A stretch of DNA of 36,009 nt from contig RXJK01000101.1 of the NCBI GenBank assembly GCA_003963125.1, positions 11,531 through 47,539 on the forward strand. The letters run 5' to 3'. Under the pieces are notes generated by a model. The model worked only from the letters and a program-made list of their open reading frames with translations, was not told the DNA's origin and made no database searches. The translations under genes were made by a program, and so were the position numbers. This stretch comes from Hyphomicrobiales bacterium (lineage in GTDB: Bacteria; Pseudomonadota; Alphaproteobacteria; Rhizobiales; Hyphomicrobiaceae). Each line of letters begins with the position of its first letter. The first letter of the stretch is position 1. Of this stretch, positions 1-8,734 are shown piece by piece.

Positions 1-1
1 G

Positions 2-337
2 CGCCTCGAAGCGGATCACGCGCGCGCCACCGGTGATGCCGTGAGCGCGTCCGACATCGCGTTGAAGGCGCAGGCCGGCGACACAGCGGCCGAAGCGACG
101 CTCGACCGGCACGCACGCCGCCTCGCTCGCGGCCTCGCCCACGTCGTGAACATGTTCGACCCGGAGATGATCGTTCTGGGCGGCGGGCTGTCGAACCTGC
201 CCCACCTTTACGCGGTGCTGCCGGATCTGATGCTGCCGCACATCTTCTCGGACGCGCCGAGCATCACCATCAGGCCCCCGCGCTGGGGCGACGCCAGCGG
301 CGTCCGCGGCGCCGCGTGGCTCTGGGGCGGCCCCTGA
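2..337 (+). CDS. ROK family sugar kinase, C-terminal fragment
   Basis: The reading frame is already open at the left edge, so this is the last 111 codons of a longer gene. The visible part holds the end of a ROK-type kinase. It has the segment VNMFDPEMIVLGGG, which in ROK proteins (fructokinase/Mak, glucokinase, N-acetylglucosamine or N-acetylmannosamine kinase) forms the strand and glycine turn near the nucleotide site. The family-typical ending RWGDASGVRGAAWLW follows. The ATP- and sugar-binding N-terminus and the zinc motif lie outside the window, so the substrate cannot be assigned; fructokinase-like is the closest guess from the C-terminus. A GTG at 41 lies in the same frame but is internal, since the frame continues upstream with similar composition. 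It is convergent with the S9 peptidase gene, with a REP-like element between them. Confidence 0.8.
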   Translation, partial: RLEADHARATGDAVSASDIALKAQAGDTAAEATLDRHARRLARGLAHVVNMFDPEMIVLGGGLSNLPHLYAVLPDLMLPHIFSDAPSITIRPPRWGDASGVRGAAWLWGGP

Positions 338-374
338 CCTGGCCTCGCGTCACATCTCGCTCTTATACTTTTTT

Positions 375-474
375 GCGCTCCCGGAAGCCGTGCGCCAGCA
401 CGGCTGTCCGGGATCTTGCCGCGCAGAGTTTTACCGCGACAGAGAAAGGCTCTCGCTCGCTCGGCCGGGAACGC
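375..474. repeat. REP-like bi-hairpin repeat, copy 1
   Basis: This element lies between two convergent genes. Its first half is a very strong hairpin: TCCCGGA (379-385) pairs with TCCGGGA (407-413), and inside it GCCGTGC (387-393) pairs with GCACGGC (398-404) around a 4-nt loop. The second half holds GCTCTCGCT followed by CGCTCGG and ends in CCGGGAACGC (465-474). The same two-part design recurs in opposite orientation at 34979-35085. Copy 1 appears to have lost about five bases (ATCCC) and one T in the second hairpin. No ORF is present. By position it could also stop transcription from either side. Confidence 0.75.
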
Positions 475-491
475 ATCGAAGCCGACACTGA

Positions 492-2645
492 TTACGTGCC
501 CTTGCTGACACTCTTCAGCGCGAAGGCGTAGACTTTCGCGATATCCGCGAGCCCGTCGAAACGCCCCGAGCCGCCGCTGTGGCCACCCGCGTCCTTCATC
601 CAGAGGATGACCGGGTTGCTGTCCGTCTTCATGGCGCGGAGCTTGGCGACCCACTTCGTCGCTTCCCAGTAGGGCACGCGGCTGTCGTTGAGGGATTGCT
701 CGACGAGCATCGGCGGATAGGCCTGCCGCTGGACGTTGTCGTAGGGCGAATAGGCGCGCATCACGGCGAAGTCGTCCGCGCTGTCGATGGGATTGCCGAA
801 CTCCGAGAAGCCGCTCTCGGTGAGCGGCAGCGACCGGTCGAGCATGGTGTTGAGCACGTCCACGAACGGCACCTCGGCGATGATCGCGCCGAAGAGGTCG
901 GGCCGCATGTTGGCCACGGCGCCCATCAGCGTGCCGCCGGCGGACGCGCCGTAACCCACCACCTTGCCCTTGCTGGTGTAGCCCTCGCCGATCAGGTGCT
1001 CGACCACGGCGATGTAGTCCGTGAACGTATTCATCTTGTTGCGCAGGCGCCCTGCGTCGTGCCAGGCCTCGCCCTTGTCGCCGCCGCCGCGCACGTGCGC
1101 GATGGCGTAGATCATGCCGCGATCGACGAGCGATAGCCGCCCCGGCACGAACTCGGGCTGGTCCACGTCGCCGTAGGCGCCATAGCCGAGCAGCCACAGG
1201 GCCGCGCTGCCATCGCGCGGCGTATCCTTGCGCATGAGCAGCGACACCGGCACTTTCGTACCGTCCTTGGCCGTGGCCTCGATGCGCTGGGTCACGTACA
1301 TCGCCGGATCGTGCCCGCTCGGCACGTCGCGCACCTTGCGCAAGACACGCGCGCGCGTCTCCATGTCGTAGTCGAACGTCTGGCGCGGCTGCGCCATCGT
1401 CTCGTAGGTGAAGCGCAGCGTCGTCGTATCCTGCTCCTCGCCGGGCAGGATCTCGATGCGTGCCGGTCCCTCCGGAAACGCGATCGTGTGCTCCTGGCCA
1501 TCCGCCCAGCGCCGCACCACGATCTGCTGCTGGCCTTTCTCCAGGTCCCGTTCGAGCCGGACGAGGTGCTGCCGGTAGACGATCACGCTCTGGATCAGAC
1601 GGTCTGGCCGCGACGCGATCAGGTCGGCAAGCGGCGCGTCAGGACCGCCGGCAAGGGGACGCTCCGTCACTTTCCAGGTCGCTGCCCCACTCCCGTTGGT
1701 GCTCACGATCAGGCGGTCGCCGAGGTCGGCCGCACCGAACTTCACGCCGGGGCTACGCGGCGTAAGCATCCGTGGTGACGCCTCGGGCGCCCCGAGATCG
1801 ATAAGGGCGAGCTGCGTCGTCGAAAAGTCCGCGATCTCGATGAAGGCGAACCGGTTCGACAGCGTACCGCTGAGCCCGACGCTGAAGCCTTCCTCCCGCT
1901 CCTCGTAGACGAGCGCGTCCTGCGACGGGGGCGTGCCGAGCTTGTGCCGCCAGACCGTGCTCGCCCACTTGGCGGGATCGCGGCGCACGTAGAAGATGAA
2001 GCTGCCGTCCGTCGACCAGATCGGCGTGCCGCGCACGTCGAGGAGCGTGTCGGCGAGATCGCGCCCCGTTGCGAGATCGCGAATGCGCAGTGTGTTGCGC
2101 TCCGAGCCATCGACATCGAAGGTGTAGGCGAAGAGCTTGTGATCGGGGCTGATGGCCGTCTCATCCACCGAGAAATCGCGCCGCTTTCCCGCGAGCACGT
2201 TCTCATCGAGCAGGATCTGCTCCGGCCCGCCGTCGCGCGGGCGCCGGCAATGCAGCTTGCGCTCGGCGCCGGGCGCATAGCGCGAGTAGTAGGCGTAGGG
2301 GCCGAAGTTCTCGGGCACCGTATCGGCTTCCACGCTCGCACGCGCCTTCATCTCCGCCACGATCTGCGCTTCGAGCGGCGCGTTGGGTGCGAGCAGCTTC
2401 GTTGCGTAGCGCTTCTCGTCCGCGAGATGCCGCTTGATCGCGGGTTCCAGAAGATCGGGCTTCGACAGCACGGCCTCGGGCCTGGCCGTCCGCATCCACG
2501 CATAGTCGTCCGTGATCTGCACGCCGTGATGCGTCGTCGTCAGCGGCTTGCGCGCGGCAACAGGCGGCGGCGCGGCATCGCGCGCTTCGCCGGCGAGCGG
2601 AACGACCGCAAGCGCCGCGAAGAGACAGAAGAACAGGGGGCGCAT
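492..2645 (-). CDS. Exported S9 family oligopeptidase (oligopeptidase B-like)
   Basis: A serine peptidase of the prolyl oligopeptidase family (S9), 717 residues, close to the usual length of oligopeptidase B. The N-terminal half has the irregular beta-rich sequence expected for the propeller. The C-terminal alpha/beta-hydrolase domain carries GYGASAGG with nucleophile S568, then NDSRVPYWE with D654 and AGGHSGG with H689. This is the complete catalytic triad. The first ~22 residues (MRPLF, then a hydrophobic run, then AGEA) look like a Sec signal peptide, so it probably acts in the periplasm. Classical PtrB is cytosolic. Its ATG at 2645 overlaps the stop of the upstream ATPase gene by one base (TGATG), so it is the last gene of a peptide-transporter operon. 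I infer that it trims peptides before or alongside uptake. Specificity (basic residue versus proline) cannot be read from sequence alone. Confidence 0.88.
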   Translation of the reverse strand: MRPLFFCLFAALAVVPLAGEARDAAPPPVAARKPLTTTHHGVQITDDYAWMRTARPEAVLSKPDLLEPAIKRHLADEKRYATKLLAPNAPLEAQIVAEMKARASVEADTVPENFGPYAYYSRYAPGAERKLHCRRPRDGGPEQILLDENVLAGKRRDFSVDETAISPDHKLFAYTFDVDGSERNTLRIRDLATGRDLADTLLDVRGTPIWSTDGSFIFYVRRDPAKWASTVWRHKLGTPPSQDALVYEEREEGFSVGLSGTLSNRFAFIEIADFSTTQLALIDLGAPEASPRMLTPRSPGVKFGAADLGDRLIVSTNGSGAATWKVTERPLAGGPDAPLADLIASRPDRLIQSVIVYRQHLVRLERDLEKGQQQIVVRRWADGQEHTIAFPEGPARIEILPGEEQDTTTLRFTYETMAQPRQTFDYDMETRARVLRKVRDVPSGHDPAMYVTQRIEATAKDGTKVPVSLLMRKDTPRDGSAALWLLGYGAYGDVDQPEFVPGRLSLVDRGMIYAIAHVRGGGDKGEAWHDAGRLRNKMNTFTDYIAVVEHLIGEGYTSKGKVVGYGASAGGTLMGAVANMRPDLFGAIIAEVPFVDVLNTMLDRSLPLTESGFSEFGNPIDSADDFAVMRAYSPYDNVQRQAYPPMLVEQSLNDSRVPYWEATKWVAKLRAMKTDSNPVILWMKDAGGHSGGSGRFDGLADIAKVYAFALKSVSKGT

Positions 2646-3667
2646 CAGGGCTGCAACTCCGGGGTCGGGCTGCGGCCGCTTTCAGGGACAGCGAGGACGC
2701 AGCGGCAGATGCCGTCGGCGAGGGGCACGACCGGCGGATCGATCCGGTCGCACACGTCGCGGCGTTGCTGGCATCGCGGATGATAGTGGCAACCCGACGG
2801 CGGATGCTCGGGCGAGGGGATGTCGCCGAGCACGATGGGCTTCGTGTCGCTGCGCTTGTCGGGATCGAGCGAGGGCACCGACGCCAGCAGCGCCTGCGTA
2901 TAGGGATGCTGCGGGGCCGTGAAGATGCGCTCCGTCGTTCCCGTTTCGACGATCCGGCCGAGATACATCACCGCCACCCGCGTCGCGAAGTAGCGCACCA
3001 CGCCGAGATCATGCGTGATGAAGAGATATGTGAGGTTCTGCGCGCGCTGCAGCTCGGCCAGCAAGTTCAGGATCTGCGCCTGGATCGAGACGTCGAGCGC
3101 GGACGTCGCCTCGTCGCAGATGAGGAGCGCGGGATCGACGGCGAGCGCGCGCGCGATGGAGATGCGCTGCCGCTGCCCGCCCGAGAACTCGTGCGGGTAG
3201 CGCCACATGGTCTCGGGATCGAGGCTGACTTTGCGCATCATCTGCGCGACGAGATCGGTGCGCTCGGTGGCGCTCCCGCCGATCCCGAACGACTCCATGC
3301 CTTCGGCGATGATGTCGCGCACCGTCATGCGCGGATCGAGTGCGGCGCCCGGGTCCTGCATGACGACCTGGATCTTCCGCCGATAGGCTTTGAACTCGGC
3401 GTCGCTGAGGAGCGTCAGGTCAGTGCCCTCGAACCAGATGCTGCCGGCACTCGGCTCGTTGAGCCGCAGGATGCTGCGACCGACGGTGGTCTTGCCGCAG
3501 CCGGATTCGCCCACCAGCGCCAGCGTCTCGCCGGCATGCAGCGTCAGGTCGACGCCATCGACAGCGCGGATGTGGCTCGCGACCCGCTGCAGCACGCCGC
3601 GCCGCACGGGAAACCAGGTGCGCAGTCCGCGCACTTCGAGAAGGGCTCGGGCGCTGAGAACCGTCAC
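2645..3667 (-). CDS. Oligopeptide ABC transporter ATP-binding protein (DppF/OppF-like)
   Basis: One of two ATPases energising the peptide importer, on the cytoplasmic face of the inner membrane. I place the start at the GTG at 3667, giving 340 residues, because it forms a GTGA overlap with the stop of the preceding gene, like the other junctions here. An in-frame start at 3700 would overlap by 37 nt. Seen in sequence: Walker A GESGCGKT (residues 53-60), a signature motif FSGGQRQR, Walker B LLICDEATSALD, and the switch histidine in FITHDLGVV. The C-terminal oligopeptide/dipeptide extension has HPYTQALLASVP and a Cys-containing CHYHPRC, which is typical of DppF/OppF rather than DppD. It overlaps the S9 peptidase by one base. 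The substrate is inferred from family and from the linked peptidase. Confidence 0.92.
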   Translation of the reverse strand: MTVLSARALLEVRGLRTWFPVRRGVLQRVASHIRAVDGVDLTLHAGETLALVGESGCGKTTVGRSILRLNEPSAGSIWFEGTDLTLLSDAEFKAYRRKIQVVMQDPGAALDPRMTVRDIIAEGMESFGIGGSATERTDLVAQMMRKVSLDPETMWRYPHEFSGGQRQRISIARALAVDPALLICDEATSALDVSIQAQILNLLAELQRAQNLTYLFITHDLGVVRYFATRVAVMYLGRIVETGTTERIFTAPQHPYTQALLASVPSLDPDKRSDTKPIVLGDIPSPEHPPSGCHYHPRCQQRRDVCDRIDPPVVPLADGICRCVLAVPESGRSPTPELQP

Positions 3668-4665
3668 GGGCTGCGGCCCTCCTCGGCGAAATGGCACCAC
3701 ACACCCTGGGTAGCGGTCACGGCCGTGCGCCGCGGCGCTTCGGCCACGCAGCGGTCATAGGCGAACGCACAGCGCGTGTGGAAACGGCAGCCCTTGGGCC
3801 ACTGCCCGGGGCGCGGCACCACGCCTTTGATCTCCTCGAGCTTGCCGCCGCGCGCTTCCGGCCGCGGGATCGATCTGAGCAGCCCTTGCGTGTAGGGGTG
3901 CTTGGGATGGCGCAGCATCTCGTGCCGCGTGCCTTCTTCCACGATCTGGCCTGCGTACATCACGGCCACGCGGTCGGCGACCTCGTTCACGACGCCGAAG
4001 TCGTGCGTGATGATGAGGACGGCCGTGCCGGTGCGGGCGGCGACGTCGCGGATCACGGCGAGGATCTGCGCGCGGATCGTGGCATCGAGCGCCGTGGTCG
4101 GCTCGTCGGCGAGCAGCAGCTTCGGCCGCATGGCGAGCGCCATGGCGATCATCACGCGCTGCTTGAGGCCGCCGGACAGTTGGTGCGGATAGACGTCGAG
4201 CCGCTTGTCGGCGTCCGGAATGCCGACCAGTTTGAACATTTCGAGCGCGCGCGCCCGCGCCTCCTGCCGCGACAGGCTTTCGTGCAGCGTGATCGCCTCG
4301 ACCACCTGCGCGCCGACCGTGACGACGGGATTGAGGCTCGTCATCGGCTCCTGGAAGATCATCGCGATCTTCGCGCCGCGCACCGCGCGCATGGCCGGCA
4401 CCGGCAGCCCGAGAATGTCTTCGCCCTCGAACCGCACCCGGCTCTCGGGCGCGATGCGGCCGGGCCGCGGCACGAGGCGCATGAGCGCCAGCGCCGACAG
4501 CGATTTGCCGGAGCCGGATTCCCCGACGATGGCGAGCGTCTCGCCCCGGGCGATGCTGAACCCGATGCCCTCGACGACGGGCACGAGCCCTACATCGCCC
4601 GGAAAGCTGATGGTGAGGTTTGCCACTTCGAGCAGCGGCGCGTCGGCTTTGGCCGCGGAGGTCAT
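3664..4665 (-). CDS. Oligopeptide ABC transporter ATP-binding protein (DppD/OppD-like)
   Basis: The second ATPase of the importer, 333 residues from the ATG at 4665. This start makes a four-base ATGA overlap with the stop of the upstream permease. A longer frame from 4776 would sit mostly inside that permease and is rejected. Walker A GESGSGKS lies at residues 48-55. The signature is SGGLKQR, slightly altered from the usual SGGMRQR, followed by Walker B LLLADEPTTALD and HDFGVV with the switch histidine. The C-terminus has HPYTQGLLRSIP and CRFHTRC, the oligopeptide-type C-terminal domain. OppD and OppF type subunits work as a heterodimer, and both are here in the order seen in opp/dpp operons. 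Confidence 0.92.
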   Translation of the reverse strand: MTSAAKADAPLLEVANLTISFPGDVGLVPVVEGIGFSIARGETLAIVGESGSGKSLSALALMRLVPRPGRIAPESRVRFEGEDILGLPVPAMRAVRGAKIAMIFQEPMTSLNPVVTVGAQVVEAITLHESLSRQEARARALEMFKLVGIPDADKRLDVYPHQLSGGLKQRVMIAMALAMRPKLLLADEPTTALDATIRAQILAVIRDVAARTGTAVLIITHDFGVVNEVADRVAVMYAGQIVEEGTRHEMLRHPKHPYTQGLLRSIPRPEARGGKLEEIKGVVPRPGQWPKGCRFHTRCAFAYDRCVAEAPRRTAVTATQGVWCHFAEEGRSP

Positions 4666-5681
4666 GTCCGCTCCCTCCGCGTGCGCGGGTCGATCACGTC
4701 GCGCAGGCCGTCGGCGATCAGGTTGACCGCGAGCACGAGCGCGAACAGCGCCGTCGCGGCCGCAGCGATGTTCCACCAGATGATCGGGGTGCGCGAGAGC
4801 TCGTTGCGCGCCTGGTCGATCATCTGCCCCCAGCTGCCGTCGAGGCCGATGCCGAGGTAGGAGAGCGTCGTCTCCGTCAGCACCATGCCCGTGAACGACA
4901 GTGCGAAGGTGATGATCACGAGATGCGCCATATTCGGCAGGATGTGGCGCACGATGATCTTCCCGTCCGAAACGCCCAGCACGCGCGCCGAAGCCACGTA
5001 GTCCATCTCGCGCAGCTTCAAAGCTTCACCGCGCGAGATCCGGCAGAAGTGCACCCAGCCCGTGACGCCGAGCGCGATGCACACCTGTACCGCGCCCTTG
5101 CCGAGCACCATGATCAGCGCGATCAGCAGCAGCAGCGACGGAACCGAGGACAGCACCGTCATCGTGAAGAACACGGCGTCGTCGACGCGCTTGCCGAAGT
5201 AGCCGGCGCTGACGCCGAACAGCAGCGCGAGCGGGATGGCGACGAGGCTCGTCAGTCCGCCGACGAGCAAGGCGACGCGCACGCCCTTGAAGGTGCGGTA
5301 GAGCACGTCCCGGCCAAGGATGTCGGTGCCGAGCCAGTGCTTGCCCGGATGCTTGAGCGCGTCGCTGCCGTAGAAGGCCTTGTCGGCAAGCGGTGCCGAA
5401 TAGCTCGCCTCTTTCAGCGCTTCCGGCTTGAAGATGCGGTCGATGACGCTGCGCGGCAGGTAGGCTGCCGTCGGATCCTCGGCGACCGTGCCGCCGACCC
5501 AGGCGACGGAATCGAGGAGGCCGATGACGAGATAGATCGCCACCACCACGAGCGCCACGGGGCGCCGGCGCCACATCTCCCGCGCACTTTCACGCCAGTA
5601 GCGGTCGCGCGAGGCGGCATACGCAACCCAGGCGATGCCGGCAACGATCGTCAGGACGAGAAGGTTCTGCACGAGGATCAT
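4662..5681 (-). CDS. Oligopeptide ABC transporter permease (DppC/OppC-like)
   Basis: Inner-membrane permease of 339 residues. The ATG at 5681 gives an ATGA overlap with the upstream permease. The protein opens with a membrane segment (ILVQNLLVLTIVAGIAWV), a short loop, and a second one (VALVVVAIYLVIGLLDSVAWV). A periplasmic region with HWLGTDILGRDV follows, which is the DppC/OppC family signature, and then the BPD_transp_1 core. The EAA-type cytoplasmic loop that contacts the ATPase reads ASARVLGVSDGKIIVRHILPN. The tail ends NLIADGLRDVIDPRTRR, typical of DppC. It pairs with the DppB-like permease immediately upstream. Inference: peptide import. Confidence 0.92.
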   Translation of the reverse strand: MILVQNLLVLTIVAGIAWVAYAASRDRYWRESAREMWRRRPVALVVVAIYLVIGLLDSVAWVGGTVAEDPTAAYLPRSVIDRIFKPEALKEASYSAPLADKAFYGSDALKHPGKHWLGTDILGRDVLYRTFKGVRVALLVGGLTSLVAIPLALLFGVSAGYFGKRVDDAVFFTMTVLSSVPSLLLLIALIMVLGKGAVQVCIALGVTGWVHFCRISRGEALKLREMDYVASARVLGVSDGKIIVRHILPNMAHLVIITFALSFTGMVLTETTLSYLGIGLDGSWGQMIDQARNELSRTPIIWWNIAAAATALFALVLAVNLIADGLRDVIDPRTRRERT

Positions 5682-6664
5682 GAGAGCCGCACCCGCGGGT
5701 CGGCGATGGCGTAGCTCACGTCCGTCAGGATCTGGCCCAGGATAAACAGCAGCGCGCCCAGATAAACCATCGTGCGCAAGGTGGCAAAGTCGTTGCCCTG
5801 GATCGCCTCGACCGTCATGGCGCCGAGCCCCGGAATGCCGAAGAAGGATTCCAGCAGCAGCGAGCCCGTGAACAGGAAAGGAATGGCAATGACGACGTTG
5901 GTGATGATCGGGATGAGCGCATTGCGCAGCACGTGCGCGACCATCACGCGGGCGTCTCCAGCCCCCTTGGCGCGCGCCGTGCGCACGTAGTCGCGCCCCA
6001 TCTCCTCGATGAAGATCGTGCGGTAGAGGCGCACGTCCGAGCCGAAGCCCGAGATGACGCCGACGATGACAGGCAGCGCCAGGAAGCGCCAGATCACCGA
6101 GCTGTCGCCTGAATAGCCCGAGATCGGGAACCACTTGAGCAGCATGCCGATGAGATACTGCCCCGCGATGATGTAGAGCAGCGTCGCCACGCTCATCGTG
6201 AAGATGCACAAGACCAGCACCGTCCGGTCGATCAGCGTCTCGCGGAAGAAGGCAACGAACAGGCCGACGGCCACCGCCACCACCACGTCGAGAATGAAGA
6301 GCGGCACCGTCAGCGACAGGCTGGGTCCTGCGCCCTTCAGCAGGCGATCGGCGATCGGCGTGTCGTCGGCATCCGAGCGGCCGAAATCGAAGGTAAGCAT
6401 GCTGCGGTAGTGCTCGAAGAGCAGCGTGTCGGTATAGCGCTTGGCGTTCGACGCGGCGTACTCGCGATTGAGGAACAGCGGCTTGTCGTAGCCGTGGTTT
6501 TTCTTCCACTGCACGTAGACTTCCGGGCGCGCCCGCTCGCCGACGGCTTTGCGCGCGATGTCGTCCGGATTGGTGACGGCGAAGAACAGGACGAACAGCA
6601 GGAACAGCACGCCGAGCACCGTCACGGCGCCGTAGGAGATCCTGCGCACGAGGTAGGCCGCCAT
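5678..6664 (-). CDS. Oligopeptide ABC transporter permease (DppB/OppB-like)
   Basis: Inner-membrane permease of 328 residues starting at the ATG at 6664, which overlaps the stop of the binding-protein gene by one base. The N-terminus MAAYLVRRISYGAVTVLGV followed by a long hydrophobic stretch is the standard DppB opening. A large periplasmic loop (about residues 35-125) precedes the transport core. The EAA loop reads ARAKGAGDARVMVAHVLRNALIP, and the C-terminus DVSYAIADPRVRLS matches the DppB/OppB family. A longer frame from 7060 runs back into the upstream coding region and is rejected. Confidence 0.92.
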   Translation of the reverse strand: MAAYLVRRISYGAVTVLGVLFLLFVLFFAVTNPDDIARKAVGERARPEVYVQWKKNHGYDKPLFLNREYAASNAKRYTDTLLFEHYRSMLTFDFGRSDADDTPIADRLLKGAGPSLSLTVPLFILDVVVAVAVGLFVAFFRETLIDRTVLVLCIFTMSVATLLYIIAGQYLIGMLLKWFPISGYSGDSSVIWRFLALPVIVGVISGFGSDVRLYRTIFIEEMGRDYVRTARAKGAGDARVMVAHVLRNALIPIITNVVIAIPFLFTGSLLLESFFGIPGLGAMTVEAIQGNDFATLRTMVYLGALLFILGQILTDVSYAIADPRVRLS

Positions 6665-8682
6665 CAGGTGCGCTCCCGGTAGTAGGTGCGCACGGCCGGC
6701 ACCGCGAGCGCGATCACGCCGATAACGAGGAGCGCGAGCGGCCAGCGCACCGGCTCGTTCCACTGGGCGATAAGGCGCTCGCGCATCCCCGGATCGACAT
6801 CCTTGTACTTGAAGGCCGGGTAGGAGAGGCCCATGGGCTTGGAGTTGATCAGCCATGCGTGGCTGAGCGTGAAGTCTTCGACGTGGAAAAGCTCGATCCA
6901 GGGCCGCTCGGCTTCCGTAATCGCCAGCATCTCCTTGACGAGGCGCAGGCGCGTCTCGTTGTTGGGCATGTCCTTCATCGCGCGGTAGCGCTGGTCGAAG
7001 CCGTCGTTGCAGAAATTGGCCGTGTTCGGCCCGTTGCTGTTGGCCTGCGCGTTGCTGCATTCCAGCAGGAACAGGAAGTTCTCAGGGTCCGGGAAATCCG
7101 CGTTCCAGCCCCAGCGGAAGATCTGGTAGGCCCCGCGCCGCACCTTGTCCTGGAACTGATTGTAGGTCGTGGCCGCGATCTCGACGTTGAGGCCGAGCCC
7201 GCGCCACGCGCCCACCAGGAATTCCGATTCGAGCAGCGATTGCGCGCTTGTGTTGCCCATGTCGAAGGTGAGCTTCAGCGGCGCCTGCGTGGCCGGGTCG
7301 ATGCCGTTGGCATAGCCCGCTTCCGCAAGTAGCCGTTTCGCCTTGGCTTGATCCGGCTGCCGGAAGGGATTGCGGTAGTTGGCATCGTACCCGAAGAGGC
7401 CCGGCGGCAGCGGCGACTGCGCCGGCACGCCGCGTCCGTTGAGGAAGAGCTGCAGGAACGTCTCGGTGTCGACGACGAGGCTCATGGCCTGGCGCAGCTT
7501 GCGAGATCGTTCGCCGCCTTTCGACCCCAGCACCGGATCGTTCATGTTGAAGCCGATGTAGAAGATGCTGGGCTCCACCTCGCGATCGAGCCGCATGCCG
7601 CGCTTGGCCATGTCGGGGCTGAGCCTGTCGCCCTGCACGATGGCGTCGAAGCTCTCCTTGATGATGCCGCCGTCGTCGTAATAGCCCTGCAGGAATTTGT
7701 TGAAGCGCGGAATGTTCTCGCGCTCGCGGGCGAAGTTCACGCGGTCGAGGAACGGCATGCGCCGGCCGGCATAGGCGGGATCGATGCGCTTGGCAGCAAC
7801 GTCCGCCGGATCGATGTTGCTAGGGAAGGCGACGCCCGGCGCCGACGCGGCCTCGTCGCGCAGGCCGTACCACGTCGGGTTCTTCGCCAGCACGTAGCGC
7901 AACTGCTTGTCGTAGACCGCGAGCCGGAACGGCCCCGTGCCCACGACGTGGTCGGCGAAGTTCGGGCGGCCCTCGCGGCCGTCGTAGTAGGCGACGGCCT
8001 CCCACGCGATCGGCGTCGTGAAGGGCATGGCGAACCAGTAGAGGATCTGCGCATTCGCCTCGGTGAGCACGATCTCGAGGTCGCGGTCGCTGGCTGCAAC
8101 GACGCCCTCGATGCCGCCCGCCTTCGCGTACTGCACGTGCGCAGCCTGCTTGACGAACGCGGGATCGGCCTTGCGCAGATCGGCGAGGCGCTTGGCGAAG
8201 GCCTGGAAGCCCTTCACCTGCACGAACGAACTTGCCACCGGGCTGTTGATCGCGGGATCGGCGAGCCGCGCGAACTGGAAGGCGAAATCCTGCGCCGTCA
8301 CTTCGCGCGAACGCTGCCCGGGCGAGCGCGCGCCGAAACAGATGTCGTCGTGAAAGCGGACGCCGGGACGGATGCGGAAGCGATAGCGCTGGCCGCCGTC
8401 GGGCAGCGCCTCGGGCTCGGGGACCGCTTCGGCAAGCCCGGCGATGAGCTTATAGGGCCGCTCCAGATAATGGTATTCGAGCAGCGTGTCGTAGACGTTG
8501 CCGGTGATGACGTGCTCGGACGTTGTGTATGAGACGGCGGGATCGAGCGTCTTCGGCACCTCGCTGAAGGAGGTGTAGAGCACCTTGCGCCCCTTGTCGG
8601 CGTCCGGATAGGGATCGTTCGTGCAGCCGGCCCACGCGAGGGCCAGGAACAGCGCGGCGATGCGTGAAATCCGGATCAGCAT
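6664..8682 (-). CDS. Lipoprotein oligopeptide-binding protein (SBP family 5)
   Basis: The extracytoplasmic receptor of the importer, 672 residues, longer than typical DppA/OppA (about 530-550). The N-terminus is a lipoprotein signal ending in LAWAGC, with lipidation expected at C20. The body has SBP_bac_5 features: DTLLEY, YRFRIRPGVRFHDD, VGTGPFRL, FYIGFNMND, LRQAMSLVVD, and WGWNADFPDPENF near the end. Unusually, the protein closes with a predicted membrane helix (PLALLVIGVIALAVPAV) and a basic tail RTYYRERT, so it may be anchored at both ends. The ATG at 8682 lies 53 nt after the stop of ATP12; I see no terminator in that gap, so read-through is possible. It is the first gene of the six-gene unit. 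The ligand is inferred to be peptides. Confidence 0.9.
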   Translation of the reverse strand: MLIRISRIAALFLALAWAGCTNDPYPDADKGRKVLYTSFSEVPKTLDPAVSYTTSEHVITGNVYDTLLEYHYLERPYKLIAGLAEAVPEPEALPDGGQRYRFRIRPGVRFHDDICFGARSPGQRSREVTAQDFAFQFARLADPAINSPVASSFVQVKGFQAFAKRLADLRKADPAFVKQAAHVQYAKAGGIEGVVAASDRDLEIVLTEANAQILYWFAMPFTTPIAWEAVAYYDGREGRPNFADHVVGTGPFRLAVYDKQLRYVLAKNPTWYGLRDEAASAPGVAFPSNIDPADVAAKRIDPAYAGRRMPFLDRVNFARERENIPRFNKFLQGYYDDGGIIKESFDAIVQGDRLSPDMAKRGMRLDREVEPSIFYIGFNMNDPVLGSKGGERSRKLRQAMSLVVDTETFLQLFLNGRGVPAQSPLPPGLFGYDANYRNPFRQPDQAKAKRLLAEAGYANGIDPATQAPLKLTFDMGNTSAQSLLESEFLVGAWRGLGLNVEIAATTYNQFQDKVRRGAYQIFRWGWNADFPDPENFLFLLECSNAQANSNGPNTANFCNDGFDQRYRAMKDMPNNETRLRLVKEMLAITEAERPWIELFHVEDFTLSHAWLINSKPMGLSYPAFKYKDVDPGMRERLIAQWNEPVRWPLALLVIGVIALAVPAVRTYYRERT

Positions 8683-8734
8683 GACGCGAGCTTAGCGGCT
8701 CCACTACAGGAGAGCGACCGAATTTCCGCGCCGG

